Shown: positions 25,419 to 35,309, counted from the first letter of the stretch. The stretch is 64,000 nucleotides of DNA from Affinundibacterium seohonense (GCF_014284305.1 NZ_JACOFW010000012.1:1-64000), one strand, 5' to 3'. The notes: generated by a model from the sequence alone, not told the origin. Translations and numbers: made by a program.

Positions 25419-26549
25419 ATGACTATCCACGAAAAATTCGATGCCATTATCATCGGTGGCGGCATCATCGGTTGCGCATGTGCCGCCAGCTTAGCTCAGG
25501 CTGGCGTTAAAGTTTGTATCATCGAACCGGGCACGATAGGCGGCGGCACGACTGCGGCAGGCATGGGACATTTAGTGGTGATGGATGACAACCCTGCGGA
25601 ATTGGCATTGAGTCGCTATTCATTGGAACTATGGCGACGCCTTGTCACTGAAGATGTACGTGAATCTAATCGCCATGAATACAGTCAATGCGGCACCATC
25701 TGGGTCGCGGCAGATGACGAAGAAATGGCCGCAGCACAAGCTAAACTGCAGATTCTACAAGCACATGATATTAGCTGTGAAATTCTCAATTCTGCACAGT
25801 TACAACAGCGCGAACCTCAATTACGTGCTGGCCTCGCGGGAGGACTGTTAGTGCATCAAGATGCCCTGGTCTATCCGCCCAAAAGCGCCCAAATTTTGCT
25901 CGACCTTGCACTCGCTCACGATGCAATCTGGCAGCGTAGCACAGTCACTAAGTTAATCGATCGTGGCGTCAAATTAGCCGACGGCAGCGAGATGGCTGCG
26001 GATCACGTCATTGTCGCCAATGGCATAGCTGCGAATCAATTAATCGGTGATTTGCCCCTGCGCCATAAAAAGGGACATTTGTTGATTACGGATCGCTATC
26101 CGCAATTTATTCGCCATCAATTGGTAGAATTAGGCTATATCAAAAGCGCCCACGCCTCTGACGGCGATTCAGTTGCTTTCAATCTCCAACCTCGTCCGAC
26201 CGGTCAGGTATTTGTTGGATCCTCACGCCAATTTGACATTACCCACAAAGAAATCGACAACGACATCTTGCGCAAAATGTTAATGCAGGCATGCAGCTAT
26301 GTTCCTGCATTAGCCAATCTCAAGACGATCCGCGCTTGGACCGGTTTTCGCGCAGCCACTCCTGATGGATTGCCATACATAGGACCACACCCGAATAGAC
26401 CCCATGTTTGGATGGCAACTGGTCATGAAGGCTTGGGCATCACAACCTCATTAGCGACCGCCGAAATTTTAAAAGATCAAATCTGCGGACTACCGAGTCA
26501 AATCGATGTCGCAGCCTATTGGCCAACGCGCGCAATGAATTCACATTGA
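25419..26549 (+). CDS. D-hydroxyproline dehydrogenase, FAD-dependent DAO-type subunit
   Basis: The 376-aa protein has an N-terminal FAD-binding GGGIIGCACAASLAQAG, the DAO-family GGGTTAAGMGHLVVMD, and a C-terminal FAD box RAATPDGLPYIGPH with GHEGLGITTSLATAEI. Together with the small [2Fe-2S] protein and the larger flavoprotein downstream it matches the hetero-oligomeric D-hydroxyproline dehydrogenase (LhpBEF of Pseudomonas aeruginosa), which oxidises cis-4-D-hydroxyproline to a pyrroline carboxylate. The role as catalytic subunit is inferred from context and family. Confidence 0.9.
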   Translation: MTIHEKFDAIIIGGGIIGCACAASLAQAGVKVCIIEPGTIGGGTTAAGMGHLVVMDDNPAELALSRYSLELWRRLVTEDVRESNRHEYSQCGTIWVAADDEEMAAAQAKLQILQAHDISCEILNSAQLQQREPQLRAGLAGGLLVHQDALVYPPKSAQILLDLALAHDAIWQRSTVTKLIDRGVKLADGSEMAADHVIVANGIAANQLIGDLPLRHKKGHLLITDRYPQFIRHQLVELGYIKSAHASDGDSVAFNLQPRPTGQVFVGSSRQFDITHKEIDNDILRKMLMQACSYVPALANLKTIRAWTGFRAATPDGLPYIGPHPNRPHVWMATGHEGLGITTSLATAEILKDQICGLPSQIDVAAYWPTRAMNSH

Positions 26550-26593
26550 TGTCATTAAAACGGCGATACTCCGAATCTTAAATAGACAATGTT

Positions 26594-26848
26594 ATGACCG
26601 CACAAATCACCCTGACAATTAATGGCACCTCACATCGAGTCGAGCCTGGCATTAGCGTGGCGGCAGCTTTAGCCCGCTGCGGCATCACAAGCACACGCAT
26701 CTCCGTTACGGGTATGGCGCGAGCACCTTTATGCGGCATGGGCATTTGCCAAGAATGTCGCGTTACAATTAATGGACATGCGCACCAACTCGCTTGCCAA
26801 ACTTTATGCAGCAATGACATGACTATCCTCACCGGAAATTTTGCATGA
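26594..26848 (+). CDS. Small [2Fe-2S] subunit of D-hydroxyproline dehydrogenase
   Basis: The 84-aa protein carries Cys47, Cys52, Cys55 (APLCGMGICQECRV) and Cys68, the plant-ferredoxin-type 2Fe-2S set, as in HcnA-like and LhpE/F-like subunits. It would shuttle electrons between flavins. Its stop overlaps the next gene's ATG (ATGA at 26845-26848), so translation is coupled. Confidence 0.9.
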   Translation: MTAQITLTINGTSHRVEPGISVAAALARCGITSTRISVTGMARAPLCGMGICQECRVTINGHAHQLACQTLCSNDMTILTGNFA

Positions 26849-28131
26849 TTAGCGACATTCTCATCATCGGCGCGGGGCCATCCGGTCTAGCAGCAGCGTC
26901 GGCAGCTGCCGAGTCAGGCGCTCAAATCGACATCATCGATGACAACTTTATGTCTGGTGGCCAAATTTGGCGAGGCGGAGCACAATCACAAAGCGATATA
27001 CGAGCACAAGCCTTGTGGAAAACGCTGAGTAATTGTGATCATGTACGCTTTCATTTCCAATCGAAAGTGGTCCACGTCACGCAAAAAGATGACGAGTACA
27101 CGGTCGTGGTCGAAACCCAAGGTGTGTCAGAACCACAAATATTTTCGGCAAAAAAAATTCTACTTTGTACTGGCGCTCGTGAACTATTGCTGCCCTTTCC
27201 TGGCTGGACTCTAAACGGGGTGACTGGTGCAGGCGGACTTCAGGCACTCACGAAAGCAGGCTATCCGGTCGAAGGAAAATCGGTGATTATCGCTGGCACT
27301 GGACCATTAATGTTAGCGGTAGCAGCCACATTGATAGAACGTGGTGCCACAGTTACACACATCATAGAACAGGCAACATTTACTAAACTCAGCCGCTTTG
27401 CCTTCGGCTTGCTCGCGACCCCAAGAAAAATAAAGCAAGCGTTCACATTAGGTCGAGCTCTGAAGGAAACCATCTACCACGCAGACAGTTATGTACTCTC
27501 CGCACATGGTGACACTCAAGTTCAAAATGTGCGGGCCTCGGTCCAAGGTGAAATTCAAGAGTTCACCTGCGACATGCTCGCCTGCGGCTATGGATTGATT
27601 CCGAATATAGAATTAGCCGCTGCGTTTGGCTGTCAACTCAACGATGACAATGCGAACCAGAAAGTAGCTGTGAATGAATGGCAAGAAAGCAGCCAGGCTG
27701 GTGTGTATTGTGCAGGTGAAGGAACTGGCATCGGTGGTGTGGATTTAGCACTCGCAGAAGGCTATATTGCCGGCTATGCGGCAAGCTCCAACCTAACAAA
27801 AGCCCAACAGTACTTTTCAGAACGAACAACTTGGCAGCGCTTCGCAATTCGCCTGCATACTGCCTTTAGCTTACGCTCGGAGTTGCGCCAATTGTGCAAC
27901 TCCGACACGATCGTATGCCGCTGTGAGGATGTGAGTTACGGGCAATTACAACAATATCGGGATTGGCGCGATGCTAAGCTACACACACGCTGTGGCATGG
28001 GAGCTTGCCAAGGCCGCATCTGCGGCAGTGCCAATCGCTTTTTATTTTCATGGGAAAAAGATGCAGGTCGCCTTCCTATCAGCACGGCAAAAATCGCTAG
28101 CTTGCTGAACTTACACACAAGTGAAAAATAA
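26845..28131 (+). CDS. Large FAD/NAD(P)-binding subunit of D-hydroxyproline dehydrogenase
   Basis: The 428-aa protein starts ISDILIIGAGPSGLAAASAA (FAD Rossmann), has a second nucleotide-binding motif near VIIAGTGPLMLAVAATL, and a C-terminal BFD-like 2Fe-2S domain CRCEDVSYGQL...CGMGACQGRICG. This matches HcnB-like subunits. It ends the four-gene set and is followed after 355 bp by a TonB-dependent receptor gene. The next pathway enzymes (deaminase and semialdehyde dehydrogenase) are not adjacent. Confidence 0.9.
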   Translation: MISDILIIGAGPSGLAAASAAAESGAQIDIIDDNFMSGGQIWRGGAQSQSDIRAQALWKTLSNCDHVRFHFQSKVVHVTQKDDEYTVVVETQGVSEPQIFSAKKILLCTGARELLLPFPGWTLNGVTGAGGLQALTKAGYPVEGKSVIIAGTGPLMLAVAATLIERGATVTHIIEQATFTKLSRFAFGLLATPRKIKQAFTLGRALKETIYHADSYVLSAHGDTQVQNVRASVQGEIQEFTCDMLACGYGLIPNIELAAAFGCQLNDDNANQKVAVNEWQESSQAGVYCAGEGTGIGGVDLALAEGYIAGYAASSNLTKAQQYFSERTTWQRFAIRLHTAFSLRSELRQLCNSDTIVCRCEDVSYGQLQQYRDWRDAKLHTRCGMGACQGRICGSANRFLFSWEKDAGRLPISTAKIASLLNLHTSEK

Positions 28132-28486
28132 ATTATCAAAAATTTGGGCAGTCAAAAGACAAAAATAGCGGCACCCCTCAACAACAAAATACCGCGTTTC
28201 AAATCCAAATAATGCGTATTGAAAGAACCTCCCCCCAAATTTCAAATCCGAGAAAAATGTTGTTTATTTGCAATAAATTTGATTTTCAATTGACAGGTTC
28301 CTGCTTCGAATGGTCTTATACATAAATTGAAAATTATTTTTCATAAATTATATCTTCAAGAAAATATATTCAAATTTCACTCACCTAAATACGGCGAATA
28401 AGACATATTTACAGTCGTAGTTTTCATTTTAGGATTTGAGGAAACAAGATTTTTTTCACTGAAACAACATTTCTTCGGAGTCAACT
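28132..28486. other. A+T-rich promoter region before the receptor gene
   Basis: No coding sequence seen. It holds a plausible promoter (28290-28319) and a long A+T-rich leader with the ribosome binding site GGAG close to the ATG at 28487. Confidence 0.5.
28290..28319 (+). promoter_or_regulatory. Candidate sigma70 promoter for the TonB receptor
   Basis: Perfect -35 TTGACA (28290-28295), an 18-bp spacer and TCTTAT (28314-28319). The -10 is weak, so this is tentative. Confidence 0.4.
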
Positions 28487-31264
28487 ATGTTTAAAAAAAC
28501 TGCCTTAGCGCAAGCATTGTCTGTTGCGTTTACCGCCGCCGTCGCGAGTTTTGCGCAACCGACATTTGCGCAAGATACCACTGCGACGCAAAGGGTAGAG
28601 GTCACCGGATCGAGCATCAAGCGCACGCAAACTGAATCCGCCTCGCCGATCCAAGTCATTGGCCGTGAAGAATTGGCCAAGTCAGGCAAAGCCACCGTCG
28701 CTGAATATTTACAGACGTTAACAGCAGATGGCGCAGGCTCTTTGCCAACTGGATTCGGGAACGGTTTTGCAGCGGGCTCAACAGCAATTTCCTTGCGCGG
28801 CTTGGGCGCAACTTCCACTTTAGTCTTATTAAATGGTCGTCGCATGGCGCCGTTTGCGCGTGCTGATGATGGACAAAAAAGTTTCACCGATTTATCCACT
28901 GTACCGATGGAAGCGGTTGACCGTATCGAAGTTTTGAAGGACGGTGCATCATCGACTTATGGCGCTGATGCCATTGCTGGCGTGGTCAACATTATTTTGC
29001 GCCGAGATTTTGAGGGTGTCATTCTCAAAGGCAATTATGGGATTTCCAAATACTCAGATCAACAACAAGCCAAAGGATCTTTGACAGTTGGATTGGGGAA
29101 TTTAAACAAAGATGGCTACAACTTCTTATTTAATGCCGAAGCCTATAAGTCGGATGAAATCATGAATAAAGATCGTGCCGATCGTGCATGGATAGGCCAT
29201 GGCGACATTCGTCCATGGGGTTATCCTATGACGACGCAATTCGCGGCTGGTCATATAACAACAGCTGGCTCCCCAAGTCCAACGGGATCCTTGCTCGATC
29301 CTGTCTCCAAGGCCTATGTGAGTTTGCCAGGGTGCTCTGCACTGTCAACGTCAAGTCCGCAAGATCCAAAAGGCGGCTGTTTATGGCATCAAGATCAATT
29401 CCGCTCCATGCAGCCACAAATTGACGGCGCTAATTTATACGCACGCGGCACATGGCAGCTGAACAATGATCTGCAAGCCTATGCTGAAATGGGTTATTCC
29501 AAACGTGACACGCATTTTGCATTGGTTCCGCCAACGATCACTCCAACCGTCGCGTTTCCGCCAAATGCGGCAACACCAAGTGGCGTAATTAATTTTGGTA
29601 CTGGTGCAGGTACAGCCATCATGATGGCCGCGAATCACCCACAAAATCCATATGGCGTTCCGGTGCGGGTTCGTTACTCTGCATTCGACATCGGCCCTAG
29701 CGTACGAAATGCCAATAACGAATTCAATCGTTTCGTCGTCGGCGTTAAAGGTGTTGCTGCGGGCTGGGACTTTGATACTGCTTACGTACATTCAGAATCG
29801 AAATTACAACTCGCTTATACCAATATGCTGAATATGGCTGTCGTAAAAGCAAGCTTAGGTGATTCAACTAGCCCATATTTCCCTTATTATATTGGTGCCC
29901 AAGCAAGCAAAAATCCAGCATCGTTGTACTCTGCAATGGTACGTACTGCCACCTCTGACTCGACAACTCAAATCGACATCGTCGATATCAAAGCTTCTCG
30001 TGAGTTAATCGAATTGCCAGGAGGTATGTTAGGACTCGCCGTAGGTGCTGAGCATCGCCAAGAAAAACTCAACAATCCATCGTTGAGCGGCACGTCAAAC
30101 GGCTCCATTAATGCAAGCTATGTTGCGGCTAAAGGTGACACCAAAGTATCCGCGGTATTTGCTGAATTGGCGGCGCCTATCTTAAAAGATCTAGAGTTAT
30201 CCGCCGCTGTGCGTTACGACAAGTATGATCGTTTCAGCTCAACCACGCCAAAATTCGGTGCAAAATGGACGCCAAGTAAATCATTTGCATTACGTGGCAC
30301 GTATTCCGAAGGCTTCCGTGCTCCAGGACCGGCGGAATCTGGTGCTGAAAGTCAAAGTACAGGTACCGCAACGGCACGCGATCCAATTCGCTGTCCAAAC
30401 GGCACGCCTGCACCTGGCGCAACCAGCACAGATTGCGCAGCGTCGGTTGCTGCTGTCAAAGTTGGCGATCCTAATCTGTCACCGGAGAAGTCTAAGGGCT
30501 ATACGCTGGGCATGATCTGGGAGCCGATCAATAATTTATCTATGTCTTTAGATGCTTGGCAAATCAAACGCAGCAATGAAATTAACCCTTTACCGTACAA
30601 CGAAGCCGCAGCCTTACCAACTGCTATTCGTGCTGACAATAACTTAGTCATCAATGGTGTTGTGGTTCCTAACTCTGGCACCTTGCTCATTTCCAAAGCA
30701 CCATATCGCAATTCAAGCTACACAGAGATCAAAGGATTGGATCTGGATGCAAAATACCGCATTAGCATGGGTGATTATGGCCGTACAACATTAGGTTTGA
30801 CATGGACTCATATCGCATCTTGGTTGCGTGCTGAATCAGTAACAACAAAATATCAATTTGCCGGCACGCATGGTAATTGTGATACATCTAACTGCGCAGG
30901 TACGCCGAAAGATAAGATTAACTTCGCAACATCTTGGGATAAAGGCGATTGGAATGTAACAGGCACGTTCAACTACCGCTCGGATTTGAAGAACGTCGCA
31001 TTTGCAGGCGACTTATGTGCATCAAAATTTGCAGATGGCAAAGACGCTCCTAACGGCTGCACCTTGGCATCTTTCACAACCCTGGACTTGTCTGCACGTT
31101 GGAACTACACCAAAAATCTGCAAATTTTTGCGTCTATCACCAACTTGACAGACAAAATTGCACCACTCGATCCTTTGACTTACGGTGGCCTAAGCTATAA
31201 CCCAATGGATGCTAGCGGTGCGATTGGACGCTATTTTAAAGTTGGTGCGCGTTACCAGTTCTAA
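28487..31264 (+). CDS. TonB-dependent outer-membrane receptor (925 aa)
   Basis: A signal peptide (MFKKTALAQALSVAFTAAVA...FAQ) precedes a plug domain: TQRVEVTGSSIKRTQTESAS as TonB-box-like start, ISLRGLGATSTLVLLNGRR and IEVLKDGASSTYGADAIAGV. A long 22-strand-type barrel ends with the aromatic residue in KVGARYQF. This plug style is common among receptors of unknown or carbohydrate/peptide ligands. Proximity to the hydroxyproline genes suggests, without proof, uptake of a collagen- or hydroxyproline-related compound. Confidence 0.93.
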   Translation: MFKKTALAQALSVAFTAAVASFAQPTFAQDTTATQRVEVTGSSIKRTQTESASPIQVIGREELAKSGKATVAEYLQTLTADGAGSLPTGFGNGFAAGSTAISLRGLGATSTLVLLNGRRMAPFARADDGQKSFTDLSTVPMEAVDRIEVLKDGASSTYGADAIAGVVNIILRRDFEGVILKGNYGISKYSDQQQAKGSLTVGLGNLNKDGYNFLFNAEAYKSDEIMNKDRADRAWIGHGDIRPWGYPMTTQFAAGHITTAGSPSPTGSLLDPVSKAYVSLPGCSALSTSSPQDPKGGCLWHQDQFRSMQPQIDGANLYARGTWQLNNDLQAYAEMGYSKRDTHFALVPPTITPTVAFPPNAATPSGVINFGTGAGTAIMMAANHPQNPYGVPVRVRYSAFDIGPSVRNANNEFNRFVVGVKGVAAGWDFDTAYVHSESKLQLAYTNMLNMAVVKASLGDSTSPYFPYYIGAQASKNPASLYSAMVRTATSDSTTQIDIVDIKASRELIELPGGMLGLAVGAEHRQEKLNNPSLSGTSNGSINASYVAAKGDTKVSAVFAELAAPILKDLELSAAVRYDKYDRFSSTTPKFGAKWTPSKSFALRGTYSEGFRAPGPAESGAESQSTGTATARDPIRCPNGTPAPGATSTDCAASVAAVKVGDPNLSPEKSKGYTLGMIWEPINNLSMSLDAWQIKRSNEINPLPYNEAAALPTAIRADNNLVINGVVVPNSGTLLISKAPYRNSSYTEIKGLDLDAKYRISMGDYGRTTLGLTWTHIASWLRAESVTTKYQFAGTHGNCDTSNCAGTPKDKINFATSWDKGDWNVTGTFNYRSDLKNVAFAGDLCASKFADGKDAPNGCTLASFTTLDLSARWNYTKNLQIFASITNLTDKIAPLDPLTYGGLSYNPMDASGAIGRYFKVGARYQF

Positions 31265-31313
31265 GTAAAACAAGTAGTCAAAGTTTTGAAATAATTGGTA
31301 GGGTTTTAGATGA

Positions 31314-31351
31314 CTATTGAGAGGTAAGTGTAAAAACTCAACCTCCAATAG
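31314..31351. terminator. Imperfect hairpin after the TonB receptor gene
   Basis: CTATTG-A-GAGGT pairs with ACCTC-CAATAG (11 bp with one bulged A). There is no T-run. It may contribute to 3'-end processing. Confidence 0.3.
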
Positions 31352-31398
31352 CATCAGCACAAAGAAAACCTTGCTGATATTCAATCTTCAGCATCAAG

Positions 31399-31431
31399 CT
31401 AGGGCACCTAATTTTCTGGTGCTCTAGTTTC
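31399..31431. terminator. Terminator between receptor gene and AI-2E gene
   Basis: CTAGGGCACC (31399-31408) pairs with GGTGCTCTAG (31418-31427), with one G-T wobble, followed by TTTC. It lies between two convergent genes. Confidence 0.6.
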
Positions 31432-31439
31432 AAATTCAG

Positions 31440-32633
31440 CTATTCGGCCAACAGCTCTGCAATAAATTCCAATCCCTCCAGCCTTTCAGCCACCACCTTC
31501 AAAATCACGATCATCGGCACTCCGAGCAACATTCCCGACACACCCCACAACCATGCGCCAAACAAGAGACTGACAAATACCGCGACAGAATTCATTTTTG
31601 CGATACGTCCCGTCATCCATGTTGTAACCACGGTACCAATCAAGCTGGCGATCCCTATCGTAAGCCCTGCGACCAATAACAACATTTGCAAGGATTCAAA
31701 TTGCAAGAATGCCGCCAAACCTATCATTGCTGTGGCGATCAAAGATCCGAAATAAGGCATGATATGCAGCAGGCCTGCAGCGACAGCCCAAGCACCAGCG
31801 TTCTCCACACCGAGCAGGTGCAACATCAACCACATACACAAGGCCAACATTACGTTCGTTACTAGTAGCATAAACATGTAATTTTGGATCGAGGTATTGA
31901 TCTCGTCCAAAATATGGACCGTAATTTTCTTTTGATGCAAAGACGGTCCGGTGAGTTTCACCAATTTGCGTTTGAATGCATCCCCTGAGACCAACAGGAA
32001 AAACACTAAAAATATCACCATGGTCGCTTGACCAACGAAGCCCAACATACCTAAAGAGCCTGCCCACACCCAGTCGATGACTTTGAAACCAGCGGCCTCA
32101 GCCGCGACCACTTTTTTTACCGGTCTGACGGTCATCGAACCAGAGTTTGCCGCGCGCACAATTTCAGTGGCAGCACTTTGCATTTGTTCTAATGCACCCG
32201 GCTGGCCATTTGGCGTAGTTTCAATCAAGCGCGATAATTTATGACTTGCTTCTGGCAAGGCCTCAATAATGGACACAAATTGGCCTTGTAATGCGATTGC
32301 AATTCCAATTCCACTTGATAACAAAACGATTGTCACCAGCACGGAACTTAGCAAGCGTGGAAACTTTATCGCTTGCAATCCCTTCACCAGAGGATTAATC
32401 GTATAAGCAATAAAAATAGCAAGGATCAGAGGAACCAAAAATTTCTGCGCCCACTGGAGTGCAAAAATAAAGGTAATGCTCGCGATTAAACCTAACGCTA
32501 AACCGCGGGCATTTACATGAATTGGCAAAGTCACTGGACTGTTGCTAGCACTATTAATTACCTGCTCATTACTGATAGGTAACGGCGATGTACTTATATC
32601 TTGCACTTCATTTTCGGTGACTTGTATATCCAT
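31440..32633 (-). CDS. AI-2E family transporter (PerM-like permease)
   Basis: The predicted 397-aa inner-membrane protein has about eight hydrophobic helices. The family regions are LGLIASITFIFALQWAQKFL, AYTINPLVKGLQ, and ILHIMPYFGSL-like segments; here LHIMPYFGSLIATAM and FGAWLWGVSGMLLGVP are visible. Family members have been linked to autoinducer-2 or ion export; the substrate is unknown. The start may be the ATG at 32633 or a GTG four codons upstream. The next gene upstream on the same strand lies 18-30 bp away. Confidence 0.9.
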   Translation of the reverse strand: MDIQVTENEVQDISTSPLPISNEQVINSASNSPVTLPIHVNARGLALGLIASITFIFALQWAQKFLVPLILAIFIAYTINPLVKGLQAIKFPRLLSSVLVTIVLLSSGIGIAIALQGQFVSIIEALPEASHKLSRLIETTPNGQPGALEQMQSAATEIVRAANSGSMTVRPVKKVVAAEAAGFKVIDWVWAGSLGMLGFVGQATMVIFLVFFLLVSGDAFKRKLVKLTGPSLHQKKITVHILDEINTSIQNYMFMLLVTNVMLALCMWLMLHLLGVENAGAWAVAAGLLHIMPYFGSLIATAMIGLAAFLQFESLQMLLLVAGLTIGIASLIGTVVTTWMTGRIAKMNSVAVFVSLLFGAWLWGVSGMLLGVPMIVILKVVAERLEGLEFIAELLAE

Positions 32634-32663
32634 GAGAATCGGCACTTTAAGTTCGGTTCAGAT

Positions 32664-33236
32664 TTATTGAAGAGGCGTTTTTTTGACTAAATGCGGCGTA
32701 GTCAAAGGATCAAAATCGTGCCAGTCTCCATCCACAATCTTTCCAACACTCGTCTCAATATCGAGAGCGCCAAAAGAATTAAGAATCTGAATGACCTCGA
32801 CTTCCTCAATCGCATCCATTACGTAAACCGCAACCATCATGCCGGTCTTGCGCTGCCTTGAGGCATTCTCACCGCCAACTTCAGGCTGACCTTTATCCTT
32901 CATTTCTGACACGCTACCAATCAAGGACCCAATATGAGCGCCTGCAGCGGTAGCTAGTACCGGCGCAAAAGGGCCGCCGATGGGGATTGCAACAACGCCG
33001 AGTGCTGCACCGAGCAAACCACCTCCGCTCGCACCGATCGCAACGCCAGTCAGTACCTCTTTCGTTCCAGGCGAGTCAAACCGATCTCCGCCTTGAGGCA
33101 ATATGTCATGTTGACCGGGCGGGTTTACATAAAATGCGCTAATGCGTTTTTCATCAAATTTAGCAGCTTGCAATGCCAACATAAGTTTTGCGACTTGGTC
33201 CTGTTGCTGCACAAACCCTGCGATGATGTGCGACAT
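32664..33236 (-). CDS. Stress-type protein with glycine-rich hydrophobic core, unknown function
   Basis: The 190-aa protein has a soluble N-part (MSHIIAGFVQQQDQVAKLML), a Gly/Ala-rich hydrophobic middle that could form a glycine-zipper hairpin (GVAIGASGGGLLGAALGVVA, ATAAGAHIGSLIGSV), and an acidic C-part ending DFDPLTTPHLVKKTP. It resembles DUF1269- or YflT-like general-stress proteins in layout, but I do not recognise the exact family. It precedes the AI-2E gene in the same direction. Confidence 0.8.
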   Translation of the reverse strand: MSHIIAGFVQQQDQVAKLMLALQAAKFDEKRISAFYVNPPGQHDILPQGGDRFDSPGTKEVLTGVAIGASGGGLLGAALGVVAIPIGGPFAPVLATAAGAHIGSLIGSVSEMKDKGQPEVGGENASRQRKTGMMVAVYVMDAIEEVEVIQILNSFGALDIETSVGKIVDGDWHDFDPLTTPHLVKKTPLQ

Positions 33237-33328
33237 AATTAATTGCCTTTCGTAAAACCAAACACTTCATGGAACAGCGAAAACAGATAAACCAAACGAA
33301 TTTACTTTTCCGAACAATAAGAAAAAAA

Positions 33329-33487
33329 CTAAATCCGCCCCATTAAAAGTAAGACCAACAGAATGACAAAAACCAAGCCAAGTCCACCGCTAGGTCCGTA
33401 CCCCCAGTTTCGGCTATGAGGCCATCGTGGAAACGCACCTATCAACATAATAATTAAGACAATCAACAAAATAGTAGCGATACTCAT
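33329..33487 (-). CDS. DUF3309 small membrane protein
   Basis: The 52-aa protein MSIATILLIVLIIMLIGAFP continues RWPHSRNWGYGPSGGLG and a second helix VFVILLVLLLMGRI. The PRWPHSRNWGYGPSGG linker is the DUF3309 hallmark. GAGGAA lies upstream of the ATG at 33487, so a longer frame starting at 33562 is not needed. The function is unknown; two membrane helices are clear. It is divergent from fumC. Confidence 0.9.
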   Translation of the reverse strand: MSIATILLIVLIIMLIGAFPRWPHSRNWGYGPSGGLGLVFVILLVLLLMGRI

Positions 33488-33665
33488 ATTCGCGTTCCTC
33501 AAGAAACTAAAGTAAGCCACATTAGAACTAAGATTCAGCTGATAGTCCGTTCGCCAGCACACACAGAAAACGCACCCGAATACGCAATGCAGTTTGCTTT
33601 AAATCGCAGTATTCTGTTCGCATCTCGTGCGCCTTGCACCAACACCCCACATCAAAGGTATTCAC

Positions 33666-35060
33666 ATGCAATCAACACGAACCGAGACCGATAGCTTCGG
33701 TGATATTGAAGTGCCGAATCATGTTCTTTGGGGAGCGCAAACTGCGCGAAGCTTGCATTTTTTTGCCATCGGTGAGCAACGTATGCCTATCGACATCATC
33801 CATGCCTTAGCCGCCATCAAGTGGGCTGCCGCTTGTGTCAATTACGCTGTTGAACGCCTTTCACAGAACCGATCAAAAGCAATCGCAAACGCCTCGTTAA
33901 GTGTTGCGGAAGGCCAGTTCGATCAAGAATTCCCCCTCTCGGTTTGGCAAACAGGATCTGGCACGCAAAGCAATATGAATGTCAATGAAGTCATCGCCCA
34001 CTTAGCCACCAAGGATTTGCAAGGTGAAGTGGAGAACGTTAAAAAAATACATCCAAATGATGAGGTCAATTTAGGCCAATCCTCAAATGATGTTTTTCCT
34101 AGCGCCATGCACATTGCAATTGCACGTCAAACTCACCAAACATTGATTCCAGCTTTAGCACATTTGCATAAAACTTTGCAGGACAAGTCGGTGGAATTTA
34201 AAGACGTGATCAAAGTCGGGCGCACCCATTTGCAAGATGCAACACCCATCACACTTGGCCAAGAATTTAGCGGCTATGCTGCACAAATCGAATTGTGCAA
34301 GAACAGCTTAGATCAGTCGCTACCAGCCATCTACAACCTGGCGATCGGTGGAACTGCGGTAGGCACAGGATTAAACACACATCCTGAATTTGGCACTAGG
34401 GTCGCGCATTTATTAGCAGAGAAATTTTCACTGCCCTTCACGCCGGCCAGCAATTTATTCGCTGCCATGGCTGGGCATGAAGCCATTGTTGCTTTTCATG
34501 GAGCACTAAAAATGTTAGCAATCGCGCTGACCAAAATTGGAAACGACATCCGCCTAATGGCCAGCGGCCCACGTGCGGGTCTGGGAGAATTGCAATTACC
34601 AGCGAATGAACCTGGAAGTTCTATCATGCCAGGCAAAGTTAACCCGACTCAAATTGAAGCCCTTAGTATGGTATGCGCTCAAATACTGGGACATGATGTT
34701 GCGATTGGCTTTGCTGCGAGCCAAGGGCATTTTGAGCTGAATGTGTATAAACCTTTGATTGCACTCAATACGCTAGATAGCATACGTCTGCTCAGCGATG
34801 CGATGCGCAGTTTTAGCAATCACTGTCTGATTGATATTCAAGTGCGACAACAACGCATCGATGACTTACTCAAGAATTCACTCATGCTAGTAACAGCACT
34901 GACTCCCCACATTGGTTACGACAAGTCCGCCCAAATTGCAAAGTATGCACATAATGAGGATTGCTCTTTACGAGAAGCAGCGATAATTTTAGGGTTTGTG
35001 ACGGAAACCGACTTTGACCTATGGATGAACCCACAATTCATGCTGGCAGCGAAAGCATGA
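33666..35060 (+). CDS. fumC: Class II fumarate hydratase
   Basis: The 464-aa enzyme begins MQSTRTETDSFGDIEVPNHV, with AAAGGT as ribosome binding site; a start 13 codons upstream is less likely. Marks of the fumarase/aspartase superfamily are TGSGTQSNMNVNEV, SSNDVFPSAMHIA, GRTHLQDATPITLGQE and the signature loop GSSIMPGKVNPTQ. It interconverts fumarate and malate in the TCA cycle without an iron-sulfur cluster. It is a single gene between the DUF3309 gene and the tRNA-Asn pair. Confidence 0.96.
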   Translation: MQSTRTETDSFGDIEVPNHVLWGAQTARSLHFFAIGEQRMPIDIIHALAAIKWAAACVNYAVERLSQNRSKAIANASLSVAEGQFDQEFPLSVWQTGSGTQSNMNVNEVIAHLATKDLQGEVENVKKIHPNDEVNLGQSSNDVFPSAMHIAIARQTHQTLIPALAHLHKTLQDKSVEFKDVIKVGRTHLQDATPITLGQEFSGYAAQIELCKNSLDQSLPAIYNLAIGGTAVGTGLNTHPEFGTRVAHLLAEKFSLPFTPASNLFAAMAGHEAIVAFHGALKMLAIALTKIGNDIRLMASGPRAGLGELQLPANEPGSSIMPGKVNPTQIEALSMVCAQILGHDVAIGFAASQGHFELNVYKPLIALNTLDSIRLLSDAMRSFSNHCLIDIQVRQQRIDDLLKNSLMLVTALTPHIGYDKSAQIAKYAHNEDCSLREAAIILGFVTETDFDLWMNPQFMLAAKA

Positions 35061-35192
35061 GTGGAATTCGAGAATTTAGAAAAATGAAAGGTGAGCTCTG
35101 AAAAAGCAGGCCTGCACTTCATTTGCGTATAAATTGTATTGAATTGCACAACAAAAAAACCAGACCAGAATAAGCATCTGCCGCAAAAACTT

Positions 35193-35221
35193 TTGACAAG
35201 TTTAGGAAAGCTCCCTATAAT
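35193..35221 (+). promoter_or_regulatory. Consensus sigma70 promoter of the tRNA-Asn genes
   Basis: TTGACA (35193-35198), a 17-bp spacer and TATAAT (35216-35221): a full match to the consensus, 13 bases before the first tRNA-Asn. Confidence 0.9.
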
Positions 35222-35233
35222 GTTTGTCTCTGT

Positions 35234-35309
35234 TCCTTGATAGCTCAGTTGGTAGAGCGACGGACTGTTAATCCGCAGGTCCCTGGTTCGAGTCCAGGTC
35301 GAGGAGCCA
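35234..35309 (+). tRNA. tRNA-Asn (anticodon GTT), copy 1
   Basis: 76 bases with encoded CCA. TCCTTGA pairs with TCGAGGA (one G-T), the D-loop is GCTCAGTTGGTAGAGC, the anticodon loop is CTGTTAA and the T-arm is CCTGG/CCAGG. Confidence 0.98.
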
